From: Gammaproteobacteria bacterium
GTDB lineage: Bacteria > Pseudomonadota > Gammaproteobacteria > Pseudomonadales > Pseudohongiellaceae
DNA: 64,000 bases
Assembly (NCBI GenBank): GCA_029246545.1
Contig: JAQWMX010000004.1
Location: 1-64,000, forward strand
Direction: 5' to 3'
The translations under genes were made by a program, and so were the position numbers. Of the stretch, positions 51,755 through 61,360 are shown one piece after another. The notes under the pieces are model-generated. The model did not search any database, was not told where the DNA came from, and saw only the letters and a program-made list of their open reading frames with translations. The number at the start of each line of letters is the position of its first letter. Positions within the stretch are counted from its first letter, which is position 1.

Positions 51755-53605
51755 ATGTTTTCTAAACTTCTTAAAGGATTACTCACAGTTTATCGTTGGA
51801 TTCGAAGTTTCTGTCTCAACCTGATTTTTATCATCGTCTTAGTTTTTTTTCTAGCTGCAATGTTAAGTTCTGACCAATTGGAAATCCCTGAGGGAGCAGC
51901 CCTTTTAATCAATCCAACCGGCAGCATTGTCGAAGAGAGCACAATAGTTGCATCATTTGGCGATTTATTTGGCGGCAATCCTGCCGATAATGAAGTTTTA
52001 TTACAAGATCTAATTGATAGCATAGAAATAGCTGGTCGTGATGAAGCCATCAGTTCAATAGTATTGCAATTGGATAATCTACAAGCAGCATCTTTGGCTC
52101 AATTACAGGAATTGGGCAAAGTACTAACTGCCTTTAAAAATGACGGCAAAACTATCTACGCAATCGCTGACAACCTAAGTCAAAGCCAATATTATCTAGC
52201 TAGCTTTGCTGATGAAATCATTCTTAATAGTATGGGCGCCGTAAATCTTCAAGGAATGAGTAGCTACCAATATTATTATGCTGATGCCTTAGAAAAACTC
52301 GATATTAACGTTCATATATTTAGAGTTGGTGAATTTAAATCTGCGGTAGAGCCTTATGAACTAAACGCCATGTCTGATGCTGCCAAAGAAAATTATGCAG
52401 AATGGCTTAACCAAAGCTGGCAGCTTTTTGTTGATAGCATAGGCCAAGAACGCGATCTAGATGCAGAGCAAGTAAATGACTTTATTAACAACCTCGATCA
52501 ACAATTAGCCCTAGTTAATGGTGATACTGCAGCTTTAGCGTTGGATGTCGGCTTAGTTGACCAGCTTTCCAATCGTCCAGAAATTCGTAATTATTTAATT
52601 GATCAAATTGGCCTAAATGAAGCTGGCAACAGTTTCAAACAAGTTTCATTTAAAGAATATTTGCTTGAACGTCGTGTTCCTCTACCCTCAGTCTTAGGTG
52701 GGAATCAAGTTGGAATTATCGTTGCTAGCGGCACCATTTATGACGGCGAGCAGGCAGCTGGCAGTATAGGTGGCGATACTTTAGCTCGACTTATTCGACA
52801 AGCTAAATTAGATGAAAATATTAAAGCTTTAGTCCTTAGAGTTGATAGCCCTGGTGGTAGCGCCACTGCTTCAGAAGTAATTCGTGCTGAGCTACTTGAT
52901 TTTAAAAGTAGCGGCAAACCACTAGTAGTTTCGATGGGGGGTGTTGCCGCATCTGGAGGGTATTGGATAGCCACTGCTGCCGATGAAATTTGGGCCAGCT
53001 CAGCGACAATAACAGGTTCTATTGGAATATTTTCGATATACCCCACCTTTAAAGAAACTATTAATAATCTAGGTATTTATGTTGATGGCGTAGGAACAAC
53101 CACACAATCTGGGGCATATGGTATAGGCGTTGAGCTCCCTGAAAGTACTCAGCGCGCTCTGCAGTTAAATGTCGAAAGAGGGTATCAGCGTTTCTTAGAT
53201 ATTGTCTCTGAAGCCAGAGATATGACAATCGATGAAGTTGATGCCCTTGGTCAAGGCAGAGTTTGGTCTGCAAATGATGCTTACGAGCAAGGACTAGTTG
53301 ATAGTATCGGCGACATGGAAAATGCTATTGAAGCGGCTGCAAGTCTGGCAGGAATCGAACAATATAGGGCTCAACAAATCACTACACCTCTCTCCCCAAC
53401 TGAATTATTTATGCAAGCTATATCCGAAAATTTTAATATTTCTAGCAGGTTCGGACCTGCAACTAGCATGAGCGTTTTCTCTTCTTTCTCCTCCCCTTTA
53501 AATAGTCTCTATCAACAGATAAGTGAAGATATTAAGCAGTTATTACTTTTGAACGACCCAAATAACTTATATCTGCAATGCTTTTCCTGTGTAAACACTC
53601 TTTAA
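51755..53605 (+). CDS. sppA: Signal peptide peptidase SppA (long form)
   Basis: 616 residues, the double-domain S49 protease. One N-terminal membrane helix (about 17-37). The catalytic pair is Lys195 (GEFKSAVEPYELN) and Ser400 (VAASGGYW), equivalent to the E. coli Lys209/Ser409. It degrades signal peptides left in the inner membrane. It starts about 50 bp after the DUF2069 gene. Confidence 0.95.
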   Translation: MFSKLLKGLLTVYRWIRSFCLNLIFIIVLVFFLAAMLSSDQLEIPEGAALLINPTGSIVEESTIVASFGDLFGGNPADNEVLLQDLIDSIEIAGRDEAISSIVLQLDNLQAASLAQLQELGKVLTAFKNDGKTIYAIADNLSQSQYYLASFADEIILNSMGAVNLQGMSSYQYYYADALEKLDINVHIFRVGEFKSAVEPYELNAMSDAAKENYAEWLNQSWQLFVDSIGQERDLDAEQVNDFINNLDQQLALVNGDTAALALDVGLVDQLSNRPEIRNYLIDQIGLNEAGNSFKQVSFKEYLLERRVPLPSVLGGNQVGIIVASGTIYDGEQAAGSIGGDTLARLIRQAKLDENIKALVLRVDSPGGSATASEVIRAELLDFKSSGKPLVVSMGGVAASGGYWIATAADEIWASSATITGSIGIFSIYPTFKETINNLGIYVDGVGTTTQSGAYGIGVELPESTQRALQLNVERGYQRFLDIVSEARDMTIDEVDALGQGRVWSANDAYEQGLVDSIGDMENAIEAAASLAGIEQYRAQQITTPLSPTELFMQAISENFNISSRFGPATSMSVFSSFSSPLNSLYQQISEDIKQLLLLNDPNNLYLQCFSCVNTL

Positions 53606-53633
53606 GAGTGAGCTTTTTATAGCTCACTCTTAA
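53602..53633. terminator. Hairpin between convergent sppA and hda
   Basis: Perfect 13-bp inverted repeat (TTAAGAGTGAGCT/AGCTCACTCTTAA) around a TTTTAT loop, overlapping the sppA TAA. Neither side has a proper T-run after the stem, so it may protect mRNA ends or act as a weak terminator for both genes. Confidence 0.6.
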
Positions 53634-53638
53634 CGGCT

Positions 53639-54322
53639 TCACCACTGCATAATTGTTTTCACAAACGGTATGGTGATCTTGCGCTTTTCGGCAAGAGAAA
53701 GTTTATCTAATTGCTCTAGCACCGCAAATAATTTCGACATACTGCGCTCACTGCGTAAATAAATGTAATTTAAAACTTCATTTTTTAGTGGCATTCCAGA
53801 AAGTTCTGCCCTATTTTTAAGTGCCAGTAGTTTTCCAGGCTCATTCAATTCATGTAATTGATAAGTCACACCACTACTGAACCGAGACTTTAAATCGTCT
53901 AGAACAAAATTTAATTCTAAAGGCGGCAGTACTGAAGTAATTATCAGCCGGGTTGCATTTTCCTGACAAGCATTAAACAAGCTGAAAAGCTTTTCTTCCC
54001 AAGCTGGCTTAGATAACACCAAATGCACATCATCTATACAAAGCCAATCCAGCTGATCTAAATTTTCTAGTACATGCTCACCCTCTTCTACAAAAACTTT
54101 TAAGGGTAAATAAGCTGAATTTTCTTGTTGCGCACAACTCGCTTGTAACAAATGACTTTTGCCACTGCCTTCTACTCCCCAAATAAAATAAAAAAAATCA
54201 GTCAATTTAGCCGACTGCAATATGCTGAGTAACTCTTGGTTTTCGTCCGTTACAACAATATTTTCAAAAGTAAATTCGTTATACAGAGTGAAGTTAAAAG
54301 GTAGCTGGCTAGAAAGTGGCAT
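53639..54322 (-). CDS. hda: DnaA regulatory inactivator Hda
   Basis: 227 residues, DnaA-like AAA protein without the DNA-binding domain. Walker A reads GVEGSGKSHLLQA, Walker B region LDWLCIDDVHLVL. The N-terminus lacks an obvious QL(S/P)LF clamp-binding motif in its exact form, but SSQLPFNF near residues 4-11 is a good variant. With the beta clamp it stimulates DnaA-ATP hydrolysis. It follows the DUF2066 gene by 22 bp. Confidence 0.93.
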   Translation of the reverse strand: MPLSSQLPFNFTLYNEFTFENIVVTDENQELLSILQSAKLTDFFYFIWGVEGSGKSHLLQASCAQQENSAYLPLKVFVEEGEHVLENLDQLDWLCIDDVHLVLSKPAWEEKLFSLFNACQENATRLIITSVLPPLELNFVLDDLKSRFSSGVTYQLHELNEPGKLLALKNRAELSGMPLKNEVLNYIYLRSERSMSKLFAVLEQLDKLSLAEKRKITIPFVKTIMQW

Positions 54323-54344
54323 TAATCAATAATTAGACAATAAT

Positions 54345-55469
54345 TTAGTTTTTAATCCAGCGATAATGCATAGAAACATCATCGCCAGCACGGCTAAGTT
54401 CCGTCACTTCTTGCAAAGTTGGCTCTAAAGCTATGGTTTCCACAAGCTGCCTTAATTGGCCACCAGTTTCCAGTTGTAAACTTAAGCTTGACGAGACGAC
54501 TCTTGTTAATTGAAATGAACTAACACCTTCTAGTGCATTTAAATAGCTTAGCAATGCTGCATAGTCTTCTGGACTATCAACCCCATCTACTTGTAAATTA
54601 ATTCTTACGCTGTTTTCTGTACCTGAAATCAGTACAGCATAATATTGTGACAATTCATTAGTTGCGAGATTGACACTGCCACTTATAAAATCTTCTTCAT
54701 TCAGCTCAAACTCTTCATAACTAAATACATTATCTCTAAAGAAATACAAGCTTTTCGCCAATACCTCTCCACTCAATGATCGATATATTCTCAAAGCTAA
54801 AATACTTTCCGCTTGATAACGCTGTGAAGCATTTAAAATTGCAGCCTCATCAAGCTCCCATAGTTTGTTTACATTCAAGCGAAGCTGGTCTTCAAGGTCG
54901 AGCAAAGGGAATAATAAAGGCAAACCCCGCATATTTGCTGAATCTTGTATAACAGCGATTCTATTAGCTTCTTCTCTACTGTCACTGCTCAGCATTTGAC
55001 GCTCATCCAATTCATCCTGTACAACTAACCAGACTAATGTTTCTGGACGATTAACCGGCCAGATTGGCATATTATTTTCATCGAGCAAGCGCTGTATCTC
55101 TGACTCGTAAAAATTGATTTCAATCTCGATAAGCTCTTGTAACTCTGATACTTCAGCATCAGGATCAACAGGCATTAGACTTGCTTGAGTTCTCCATGAC
55201 TCAACATAGGGTTCAGGGTTATTTAGTGCACGACGAATAGAAGCTGAATTTGTTGTGGTCCTAAAACCACTTACTTTAGCCAATACTTCACGCATAGCTG
55301 CACCAAATGCTCTGCGCCTTTCTTGTTCACTATTACGTGATTCCACACTAATAGTCGCTTGATACAGACCGTCTATTTCGATAGCAAAACCAGGAGGCAG
55401 GCAAAGCATTAAGCAGAGTGCTAATAACACTTCTAGTGCTTTGCTTGAGTAGCGTTTGGCTAATTTCAT
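54345..55469 (-). CDS. DUF2066 secreted protein
   Basis: 374 residues from ATG 55469 (or 382 from 55493). Signal peptide (VLLALCLMLCLPPGFA), then the DUF2066 domain beginning IDGLYQATISVESRN, with RRAFGAAMREVLAKVSGF. Function unknown; it is a standard partner of hda. In Pseudomonas purM and purN sit next to it, but they are absent here. Confidence 0.85.
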   Translation of the reverse strand: MKLAKRYSSKALEVLLALCLMLCLPPGFAIEIDGLYQATISVESRNSEQERRRAFGAAMREVLAKVSGFRTTTNSASIRRALNNPEPYVESWRTQASLMPVDPDAEVSELQELIEIEINFYESEIQRLLDENNMPIWPVNRPETLVWLVVQDELDERQMLSSDSREEANRIAVIQDSANMRGLPLLFPLLDLEDQLRLNVNKLWELDEAAILNASQRYQAESILALRIYRSLSGEVLAKSLYFFRDNVFSYEEFELNEEDFISGSVNLATNELSQYYAVLISGTENSVRINLQVDGVDSPEDYAALLSYLNALEGVSSFQLTRVVSSSLSLQLETGGQLRQLVETIALEPTLQEVTELSRAGDDVSMHYRWIKN

Positions 55470-55596
55470 AATTAAGATCATAAACGCTATCATAACCGAT
55501 TCAGGTATTGGCTAACCAGCAAGCAGCTTAAACAATGCTAACGGAATTTAGACAAGAGTTAAGAAAAAGTTAAGCTAACATTAGGATAATACCCAT

Positions 55597-56331
55597 ATGC
55601 GTAACTACCCAATAGCAAAGATATTTTTAGTCATAATTTCACTAATGCTCTCTGAATTGAGCACTGCGGAACCGCCTTTGCCTTTTTCTGCCTATTACGA
55701 TGCCCGTTTTCAGGGACTAAAAGCACAAGCTGAAATTTCATTAACCCAGCTTAGTGACACTGAATTTATATCTAATTCACAAATTAAAGTTCGTTTATTC
55801 GGCGCAACAGTTTCAACCATTACAGAAAATAGCCAATTTGAATGGCATAACGACGCTCCTCGTCCTCAGCATTATGAATATGATCAAAGTGGTATTCGAG
55901 GACGCAGTCGAAAGATCAATTTTGATTGGCAGAATAATTTAGCTATCGCCACTGTAAAAGATGAAAACGTAGAACTTCAACTTGCAGGCAATACTTTAGA
56001 TGAACTCAGCATGTATGCCTTAATCAAAAATGAACTCAGCAATGGCAAGGAAGAGATAACATTCAGCGTAATCGACAGCAATGTAGTTGAAGATTATCAC
56101 TACCGGGTTATTGGGGAAGAAGATGTAGCTACAGATTCTGGAACCTTAAGCGCTATCAAGGTTGAACGGATAAGAGAAAATAGTGATCGTTTAACTCAAT
56201 TATGGTTTGCTAAAAATAACGACATGTTATTAATAAAATTATATCAACTAGACCCTGACGGCGATGAAATTGAAATTACTCTCAGTGAAGCACTAATCAA
56301 TGGCCAAGCCGTAAGGCCGCAAGCAAACTAA
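55597..56331 (+). CDS. DUF3108 secreted protein
   Basis: 244 residues. Signal peptide about 1-24 (SLMLSELSTAE), then the DUF3108 beta-rich domain starting FSAYYDARFQGLKAQAEISL. Function unknown. Relatives usually follow purN. It is divergent from the DUF2066 gene, and no ribosome binding site is obvious before ATG 55597. Confidence 0.82.
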   Translation: MRNYPIAKIFLVIISLMLSELSTAEPPLPFSAYYDARFQGLKAQAEISLTQLSDTEFISNSQIKVRLFGATVSTITENSQFEWHNDAPRPQHYEYDQSGIRGRSRKINFDWQNNLAIATVKDENVELQLAGNTLDELSMYALIKNELSNGKEEITFSVIDSNVVEDYHYRVIGEEDVATDSGTLSAIKVERIRENSDRLTQLWFAKNNDMLLIKLYQLDPDGDEIEITLSEALINGQAVRPQAN

Positions 56332-56390
56332 TTTCAATCGTTGTTTTAAAAGCTCTACTTTTATGCAGCCTACATATTTAGGCGCAAGAT

Positions 56391-57008
56391 TTATAACAGG
56401 CTTTTTAAATCCTCTGGTGTATCTATATCCATTAAAGGTGGAAGGGTAGAAAATCCTATGCCCTCTGCTTGAAGCTTATTCAGTGTTTGCTTTAAAACAA
56501 ATTCAGTACCCCAATCTATGTCTTGGAAAATTTCCAGCTGTGGCAGCTTCATTGCTATCAGCACATAACCACCATCTAAAGCCGGGCCTAATACTACGTC
56601 GTTTGTCTTTGCATTAAGCGCTTGTAGGGCCTGTTCTAAATAAACCTCATCAATTCCAGGGCAGTCACTGCCAATAATCACTACCTTATTGAACTTTTGT
56701 AAAACTACCTGAGCAGCATAAAACATTTTTTCGCCTAAGCTATCGCCTTGCTGAAGTTTTAATTCACCTGAAAATTTATTGAATGCTTGATGATCGATGC
56801 TCCGGTCCACCCACAGTTGCACAGAGCATAGAGAGCTTTCATTCAACACTTCAAATTGCCGGTTCATTAATTGCAAGTGCATATCCAATGCGCCTTGTTC
56901 ACCCAAGGCTGGAATCAATCGAGTTTTAACCTGCCCTAAGATTGGCGCTCTAGCAAACATAGCAATACAACTATTAGGGTACCGGTATGTGGTTTCAGAC
57001 TTAGACAT
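56391..57008 (-). CDS. TIGR04282-family (DUF2064) glycosyltransferase-like protein
   Basis: 205 residues, nucleotidyl-transferase-like fold: MFARAPILGQVKTRLIP at the start, IIGSDCPGIDEVYL and LGPALDGGYVLIAM later. This family is found with the radical SAM protein ArsS and the TIGR04283 glycosyltransferase in arsenosugar-type clusters, which is the arrangement here (the next two genes upstream). Its specific reaction is unknown. It is the last gene of the set, 16 bp after its neighbour. Confidence 0.88.
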   Translation of the reverse strand: MSKSETTYRYPNSCIAMFARAPILGQVKTRLIPALGEQGALDMHLQLMNRQFEVLNESSLCSVQLWVDRSIDHQAFNKFSGELKLQQGDSLGEKMFYAAQVVLQKFNKVVIIGSDCPGIDEVYLEQALQALNAKTNDVVLGPALDGGYVLIAMKLPQLEIFQDIDWGTEFVLKQTLNKLQAEGIGFSTLPPLMDIDTPEDLKSLL

Positions 57009-57024
57009 AGTTTATAAATCAGAC

Positions 57025-57726
57025 TTATTTTGAATCAGGATAGTATTGATCTGCCAATTTTTCAGGACTAGCCCCAAAAAAATAAGCCAATCTTAGACGC
57101 CACATAAGAAAAATTGTCTTCCAGACTCCATTTTTTTCCCAACGTCGACTGGATGTTCTAACTGTTTCTTTCAAACAACAAGGTTTACCCAGCTTTAACA
57201 ATTTTTTACTTAGCGCGACATCTTCCATTAAAGGAATTCGATCAAAAAAACCTACGTCTTCAAATATTCTTTTTTCAACAAAGATCGCTTGATCACCTGT
57301 TGCTACGCCACTTAAAGTGCTTCTCAGGTTCATTGCGCTGCCTATAAACTTAAAAATTAACTTTTCGTTATTAAAGCTAACATTAAAGCGACCCCAAACA
57401 TGTTTTTCTGAATCTAGTGACTGCAAAATTAAGTTATCGGCCAGATTGGGCAAGCCTGTGTCAGCGTGCAAGAAGAGTAAAATATCGTTTTTGGCAACAT
57501 CGGCACCTTCATTCATCTGATGAGCGCGCCCTTTCACTGTCTGAATAAAACGATCAACCAAAGGTCTTGCTACTGCCAAACTTTTATCGTGGCTACCACC
57601 ATCAACCAAGATGATTTCATGTCCACGCTGGCGGTAAATCTGCAATAAAGGTAAATGCTGCGACAAAGCTGTTGCTTCATTAAGCGCAGGGATAATGATA
57701 CTTATTTTAGTAGAAGCTAAGCCCAC
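57025..57726 (-). CDS. TIGR04283-family glycosyltransferase (GT2)
   Basis: 233 residues. GT-A fold with ISIIIPALNEATALSQHLP, ILVDGGSHDKS and the DxD-like LFLHADTGLP. C-terminal hydrophobic stretch near FLMWRLRLAYFFGASPEKLA is typical of the family. The start is a GTG at 57726. It probably acts in building a sugar moiety in the pathway of its neighbour arsS. Confidence 0.88.
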   Translation of the reverse strand: MGLASTKISIIIPALNEATALSQHLPLLQIYRQRGHEIILVDGGSHDKSLAVARPLVDRFIQTVKGRAHQMNEGADVAKNDILLFLHADTGLPNLADNLILQSLDSEKHVWGRFNVSFNNEKLIFKFIGSAMNLRSTLSGVATGDQAIFVEKRIFEDVGFFDRIPLMEDVALSKKLLKLGKPCCLKETVRTSSRRWEKNGVWKTIFLMWRLRLAYFFGASPEKLADQYYPDSK

Positions 57727-57751
57727 TGATCTGATTCAGCCTTGAGTATTC

Positions 57752-58714
57752 TCAATCACTCAAGGCACCACCACAACTACTGCCTTGACCTGCAGCACAG
57801 CCATAACAATGCTCGCCAATTGCTATGGGCTTATCAGTCAGGTCTGTATCAAGAATATCTTTAAGGTGAGGCCTTGGTTTACTAACTGCAATAAGTGGCA
57901 TCTCTAGCATTTGATTAAAGTCACAATCATACACATAGCCTTGGTAATCAATGCTAAGAAGGCTTCTGCACATCACTGTTTCCAAATTAGAAGCTGAATA
58001 GGCGCCTTTCAATATATCCATATATTCTTCGTACAAATCTTTTGCCAACAACCATCCACCAAAACGGCTTATCGGCATATTCGTAATGGTGTATAACTGA
58101 TTGAATTCTATGTTGTAGTTTTCTTTCAAAATACGTTTGTAATCGGCTTCTAGTCCTACTTGTGCCGGCGGCAAATTCAAATCTTGTGGGTTATAAACTA
58201 GATTTAATTGCAACTCAGAATTAGTTCCATAGCCTAAATCATTTAACATTTGTATAGCCGAAATGCTGCCTTCGAAAATCCCTTTTCCGCGCTGCTTTTC
58301 AACATTCTGCTCTGAATAACAAGGTAATGAGGCGGTAATTATAACTTTATTATCCAACAAAAATTGAGCCGTATCTTCATAACCCGGTTCATGCAAAATC
58401 ATAAGATTACATCTATCAATTACTTCAATTCCAAGTTCTCTAGCGCTACTGACCAGGTAGCGAAAATGAGGGTTCATTTCCGGTGCACCACCGGTTAAAT
58501 CAAGAATGCGGATATCGAGTTTTTTCAAGGCTTGAATGATGAGATCAACCACCTCCAGGCTCATAATCTCCTTGCGGGTTGGTCCGGCATTAACATGGCA
58601 ATGCACACAGGTTAAATTGCATAGATAACCAAGATTTACCTGCAGAGTATTTAGCTCACCTCGATAAAGCGGTGGAAAATCTGTTTCTAGTAATAACGGT
58701 TTCGTGTCTAACAT
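57752..58714 (-). CDS. arsS: Arsenosugar-type radical SAM/Cys-rich protein ArsS
   Basis: 320 residues. Radical SAM cluster CX3CX2C at C32-C36-C39 (GYLCNLTCVHCHVNAGPTR), then the DUF3641 C-terminal domain ending CYGCAAGQGSSCGGALSD. In some members of this family one cysteine in that C-terminal motif is selenocysteine; here all are Cys codons. ArsS joins a 5'-deoxyadenosyl group to dimethylarsenite in arsenosugar synthesis. The methyltransferase arsM, often adjacent, is not in the window, so arsenic as the real substrate is inferred. Confidence 0.88.
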   Translation of the reverse strand: MLDTKPLLLETDFPPLYRGELNTLQVNLGYLCNLTCVHCHVNAGPTRKEIMSLEVVDLIIQALKKLDIRILDLTGGAPEMNPHFRYLVSSARELGIEVIDRCNLMILHEPGYEDTAQFLLDNKVIITASLPCYSEQNVEKQRGKGIFEGSISAIQMLNDLGYGTNSELQLNLVYNPQDLNLPPAQVGLEADYKRILKENYNIEFNQLYTITNMPISRFGGWLLAKDLYEEYMDILKGAYSASNLETVMCRSLLSIDYQGYVYDCDFNQMLEMPLIAVSKPRPHLKDILDTDLTDKPIAIGEHCYGCAAGQGSSCGGALSD

Positions 58715-58869
58715 TGATATTTTGTATTTAGAGTGAATTCAATTGATGACACTGCTTTTTTAGTGTCATTGGCATTCTATGCTCTGCCCTGCAGATTAGC
58801 AAAATCCACAACTTATATTCTTATTAAGAGCACGGTAGAATAGAGACTTAGTTAAACGAGTTGTTACAC

Positions 58870-60465
58870 ATGTCAGCTATCTATTCTCTAGACGCCTTAA
58901 AGTTCGACAATAGCTTTTACAATAAACTACCTGCAGACCCTGTTATTAATAATAACAGCCGTCATGTTGATGCTGCTTGTTATTCAAAAGTAGCCCCTAT
59001 GCCCTTCCCCAAAGCTAGTTTAGTTGCCTATTCACGTGAAATGGCACATGAACTTGGCTTAAACCCTATGGAATGCATGACCCAGCGCTTCACAGAAGTT
59101 TTTAGTGGCACCAAGCCCTTAAGCGATATGCAAACTTTCGCAGCTTGCTATGGTGGACATCAGTTTGGTAATTGGGCAGGTCAATTAGGTGACGGCCGGG
59201 CAATTAATCTCGGCGAAGTCGTCAACTCAAAAGGTCAACGCTGGGCATTACAATTGAAAGGTTCAGGACCAACACCCTACTCTCGCCATGCAGATGGTTT
59301 TGCCGTCTTAAGATCATCAATTCGAGAATTCCTTTGCAGTGAAGCAATGCATTATTTGAGAGTTCCTACTACTAGGGCACTGTCTTTATTGAACACTGGC
59401 ACTCAAGTTGAAAGAGACATGTTTTATAACGGCCAATCCAAGATGGAACCAGGTGCAATTGTTTGCCGTGCAGCACCTACTTTTATTCGCTTTGGAAATT
59501 TCGAATTATTCACATCACGCAATCAAATAGATATAACAAAACAGCTTGCAGACTACACAATCGAATATTTCTTTCCCCACCTTGGCAAGCCTTCAAAAGA
59601 AGTTTATCTGCAATGGTTTAATGAAATATGTCTTTCAACTGCACGTATGATTACAGAATGGATGAGAGTCGGTTTTGTACATGGCGTGATGAACACTGAC
59701 AACATGTCTATTCTTGGCCTTACTATTGATTACGGTCCCTATGGTTGGCTAGAAGATTACGACCCTCAATGGACACCAAATACCACCGATGCCGGCGGTC
59801 GCCGTTACGCCTTTGGCAAGCAACCAGAAATCGCATTATGGAACCTATTGCAATTAGCCAATGCCATTTATCCAATAGTTGAAGAATCTAAAGGACTAGA
59901 AAACGCATTAGAAAATTTTAAAAAAGTTTATGACATAGCCTGGCGCGATATGATGACGAGCAAACTAGGACTGCTCAATTTTGAGCCAGAAACTGATGAA
60001 GTATTATTTCAAGATTTAGTGCGTAATTTAAAAAATACCGAAACAGATATGACATTGTTTTATCGTCATTTATGCAATTTGGAAATAAAGAAAGTAACTG
60101 ATGCCGATCAGCTTTTAACAATAACTCAACCTGCATTTTATAACGAAGATATTGAACCTGAAGCAGCTGACGAAATTAAAACTTGGTTACTGCAATATGT
60201 AGAAAGGCTAAAAAAAGACGGCAAATCAGATAAAGACAGACGCCAACAAATGAATGCAGTAAATCCACTTTATGTGCTACGAAATTATTTAGCGCAAGAA
60301 GCCATTGAACAAGCTGAAGCCGGTAGTTACACCATGATTCATGAACTACAAGAAGTGCTCAAAAACCCTTATGAAGAGCAAGTAGGTAAAGACCGTTACG
60401 CAAAGAAACGTCCAGAATGGGCCAAACAAAAAGCCGGCGCTTCAATGTTGTCTTGTAGCTCTTAA
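58870..60465 (+). CDS. selO: Protein adenylyltransferase SelO (YdiU family)
   Basis: 531 residues from ATG 58870; the longer ORF begins with TTG and is not preferred. Pseudokinase fold with LQLKGSGPTPYSRHADGFA, RSSIREFL, HGVMNTDNMSILGLTIDYGPYGWLEDYD split through the active site. It transfers AMP to Ser/Thr/Tyr of proteins in redox stress responses. The C-terminus ends SMLSCSS; eukaryotic SelO has selenocysteine near this position, and the codon here is TGT. It is divergent from arsS. Confidence 0.95.
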   Translation: MSAIYSLDALKFDNSFYNKLPADPVINNNSRHVDAACYSKVAPMPFPKASLVAYSREMAHELGLNPMECMTQRFTEVFSGTKPLSDMQTFAACYGGHQFGNWAGQLGDGRAINLGEVVNSKGQRWALQLKGSGPTPYSRHADGFAVLRSSIREFLCSEAMHYLRVPTTRALSLLNTGTQVERDMFYNGQSKMEPGAIVCRAAPTFIRFGNFELFTSRNQIDITKQLADYTIEYFFPHLGKPSKEVYLQWFNEICLSTARMITEWMRVGFVHGVMNTDNMSILGLTIDYGPYGWLEDYDPQWTPNTTDAGGRRYAFGKQPEIALWNLLQLANAIYPIVEESKGLENALENFKKVYDIAWRDMMTSKLGLLNFEPETDEVLFQDLVRNLKNTETDMTLFYRHLCNLEIKKVTDADQLLTITQPAFYNEDIEPEAADEIKTWLLQYVERLKKDGKSDKDRRQQMNAVNPLYVLRNYLAQEAIEQAEAGSYTMIHELQEVLKNPYEEQVGKDRYAKKRPEWAKQKAGASMLSCSS

Positions 60466-60484
60466 ACCAATGTTTTTTATAATC

Positions 60485-61360
60485 CTAAAAACCTGGCGCA
60501 ATTGCCCCTTCTGGTGGCGCCCAGGTTTCACAGTCAGATGGGCTCCACTTTGAATTATCGAGTTCTCGACGAAAATGCGAAGTCGTAACATATGGCTGGA
60601 ATAAGTACATAGGATCGTCAACTATTGTTGTGACAACAAACCACTCTTCCCCAGTAGGAGCTGTAAAACGATTAAAATATTCTGTAAGAATGGTATCTGC
60701 GCTGTACGGAATACCATTAGGCCTGAGGTAACCAGGTAACATTTGAGTAGTAATCACTTTTAATGTACCACTAGGGGGAGGTTCGCCATTAGGATCTGCA
60801 TTACTGCCGCGGTTAATTAAAATATTTTCCCAATCGGCCACGCTATAACCCTGCCAAGTTCTATCAAGACTAGCCGCCTCCAGCATCATGCTCATTAATG
60901 GTCTACGGCCCGTAGAAGAAAAATTTAATAGCCTGGTTTGCGATCCAGCATCACTGTCAATTCTCAAGATGTAGTCGTCCTGCCAACTTATTTGCAGACG
61001 AGTAGGAACCCGCATAATTCTAGCCGCACCAAATGCTTTGCACTGAAGGCCTGCCGCATTATCTGCTTGAAGATCCCAGTTGTTAGTAACAACATTGCCA
61101 GCCTCATTAACGGGCACACTCATGGTATCTCCAATAGCAGGAGTCACCATACGATATGCCCAGTCTTCAGTAACTAAGGAAACCCAAGTGCCTGTCAAGT
61201 CGATTGGCGCTTCGGCTCGACCCGGCGCTTGAGCCGATACCGGGCCACCAAAACGCTGAGCATAAGAATGTGTTCCACTAATTAGTAATACTAAAAAGAA
61301 TAAAGTTTGGAAAATCTTGTTAGAAAATTTTTGTAATCTTTGCTTAGCGTAAATCTTCAT
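60485..61360 (-). CDS. Secreted protein of an unnamed family, paralogue B
   Basis: 291 residues from ATG 61360 (GGAGGCGG in front, located inside the end of the upstream gene; overlap 17 nt). Signal peptide ends about residue 36 (GTHSYAQ). The mature protein has DLTGTWVSLVTEDWAYRMVTP, SVPVNEAG, CKAFGAARIMRVPTRLQI, RLLNF, and LKVITTQMLPGYLRPNGIPYS. It is clearly related to the protein at 62326..63234 (same order of DxxGxW, EDW, N-x-x-Gly-(I/V)P and DP(I/M)YL motifs). I recognise the family from many environmental proteobacteria but it has no known function. It may bind a lipid-like ligand. Confidence 0.75.
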   Translation of the reverse strand: MKIYAKQRLQKFSNKIFQTLFFLVLLISGTHSYAQRFGGPVSAQAPGRAEAPIDLTGTWVSLVTEDWAYRMVTPAIGDTMSVPVNEAGNVVTNNWDLQADNAAGLQCKAFGAARIMRVPTRLQISWQDDYILRIDSDAGSQTRLLNFSSTGRRPLMSMMLEAASLDRTWQGYSVADWENILINRGSNADPNGEPPPSGTLKVITTQMLPGYLRPNGIPYSADTILTEYFNRFTAPTGEEWFVVTTIVDDPMYLFQPYVTTSHFRRELDNSKWSPSDCETWAPPEGAIAPGF

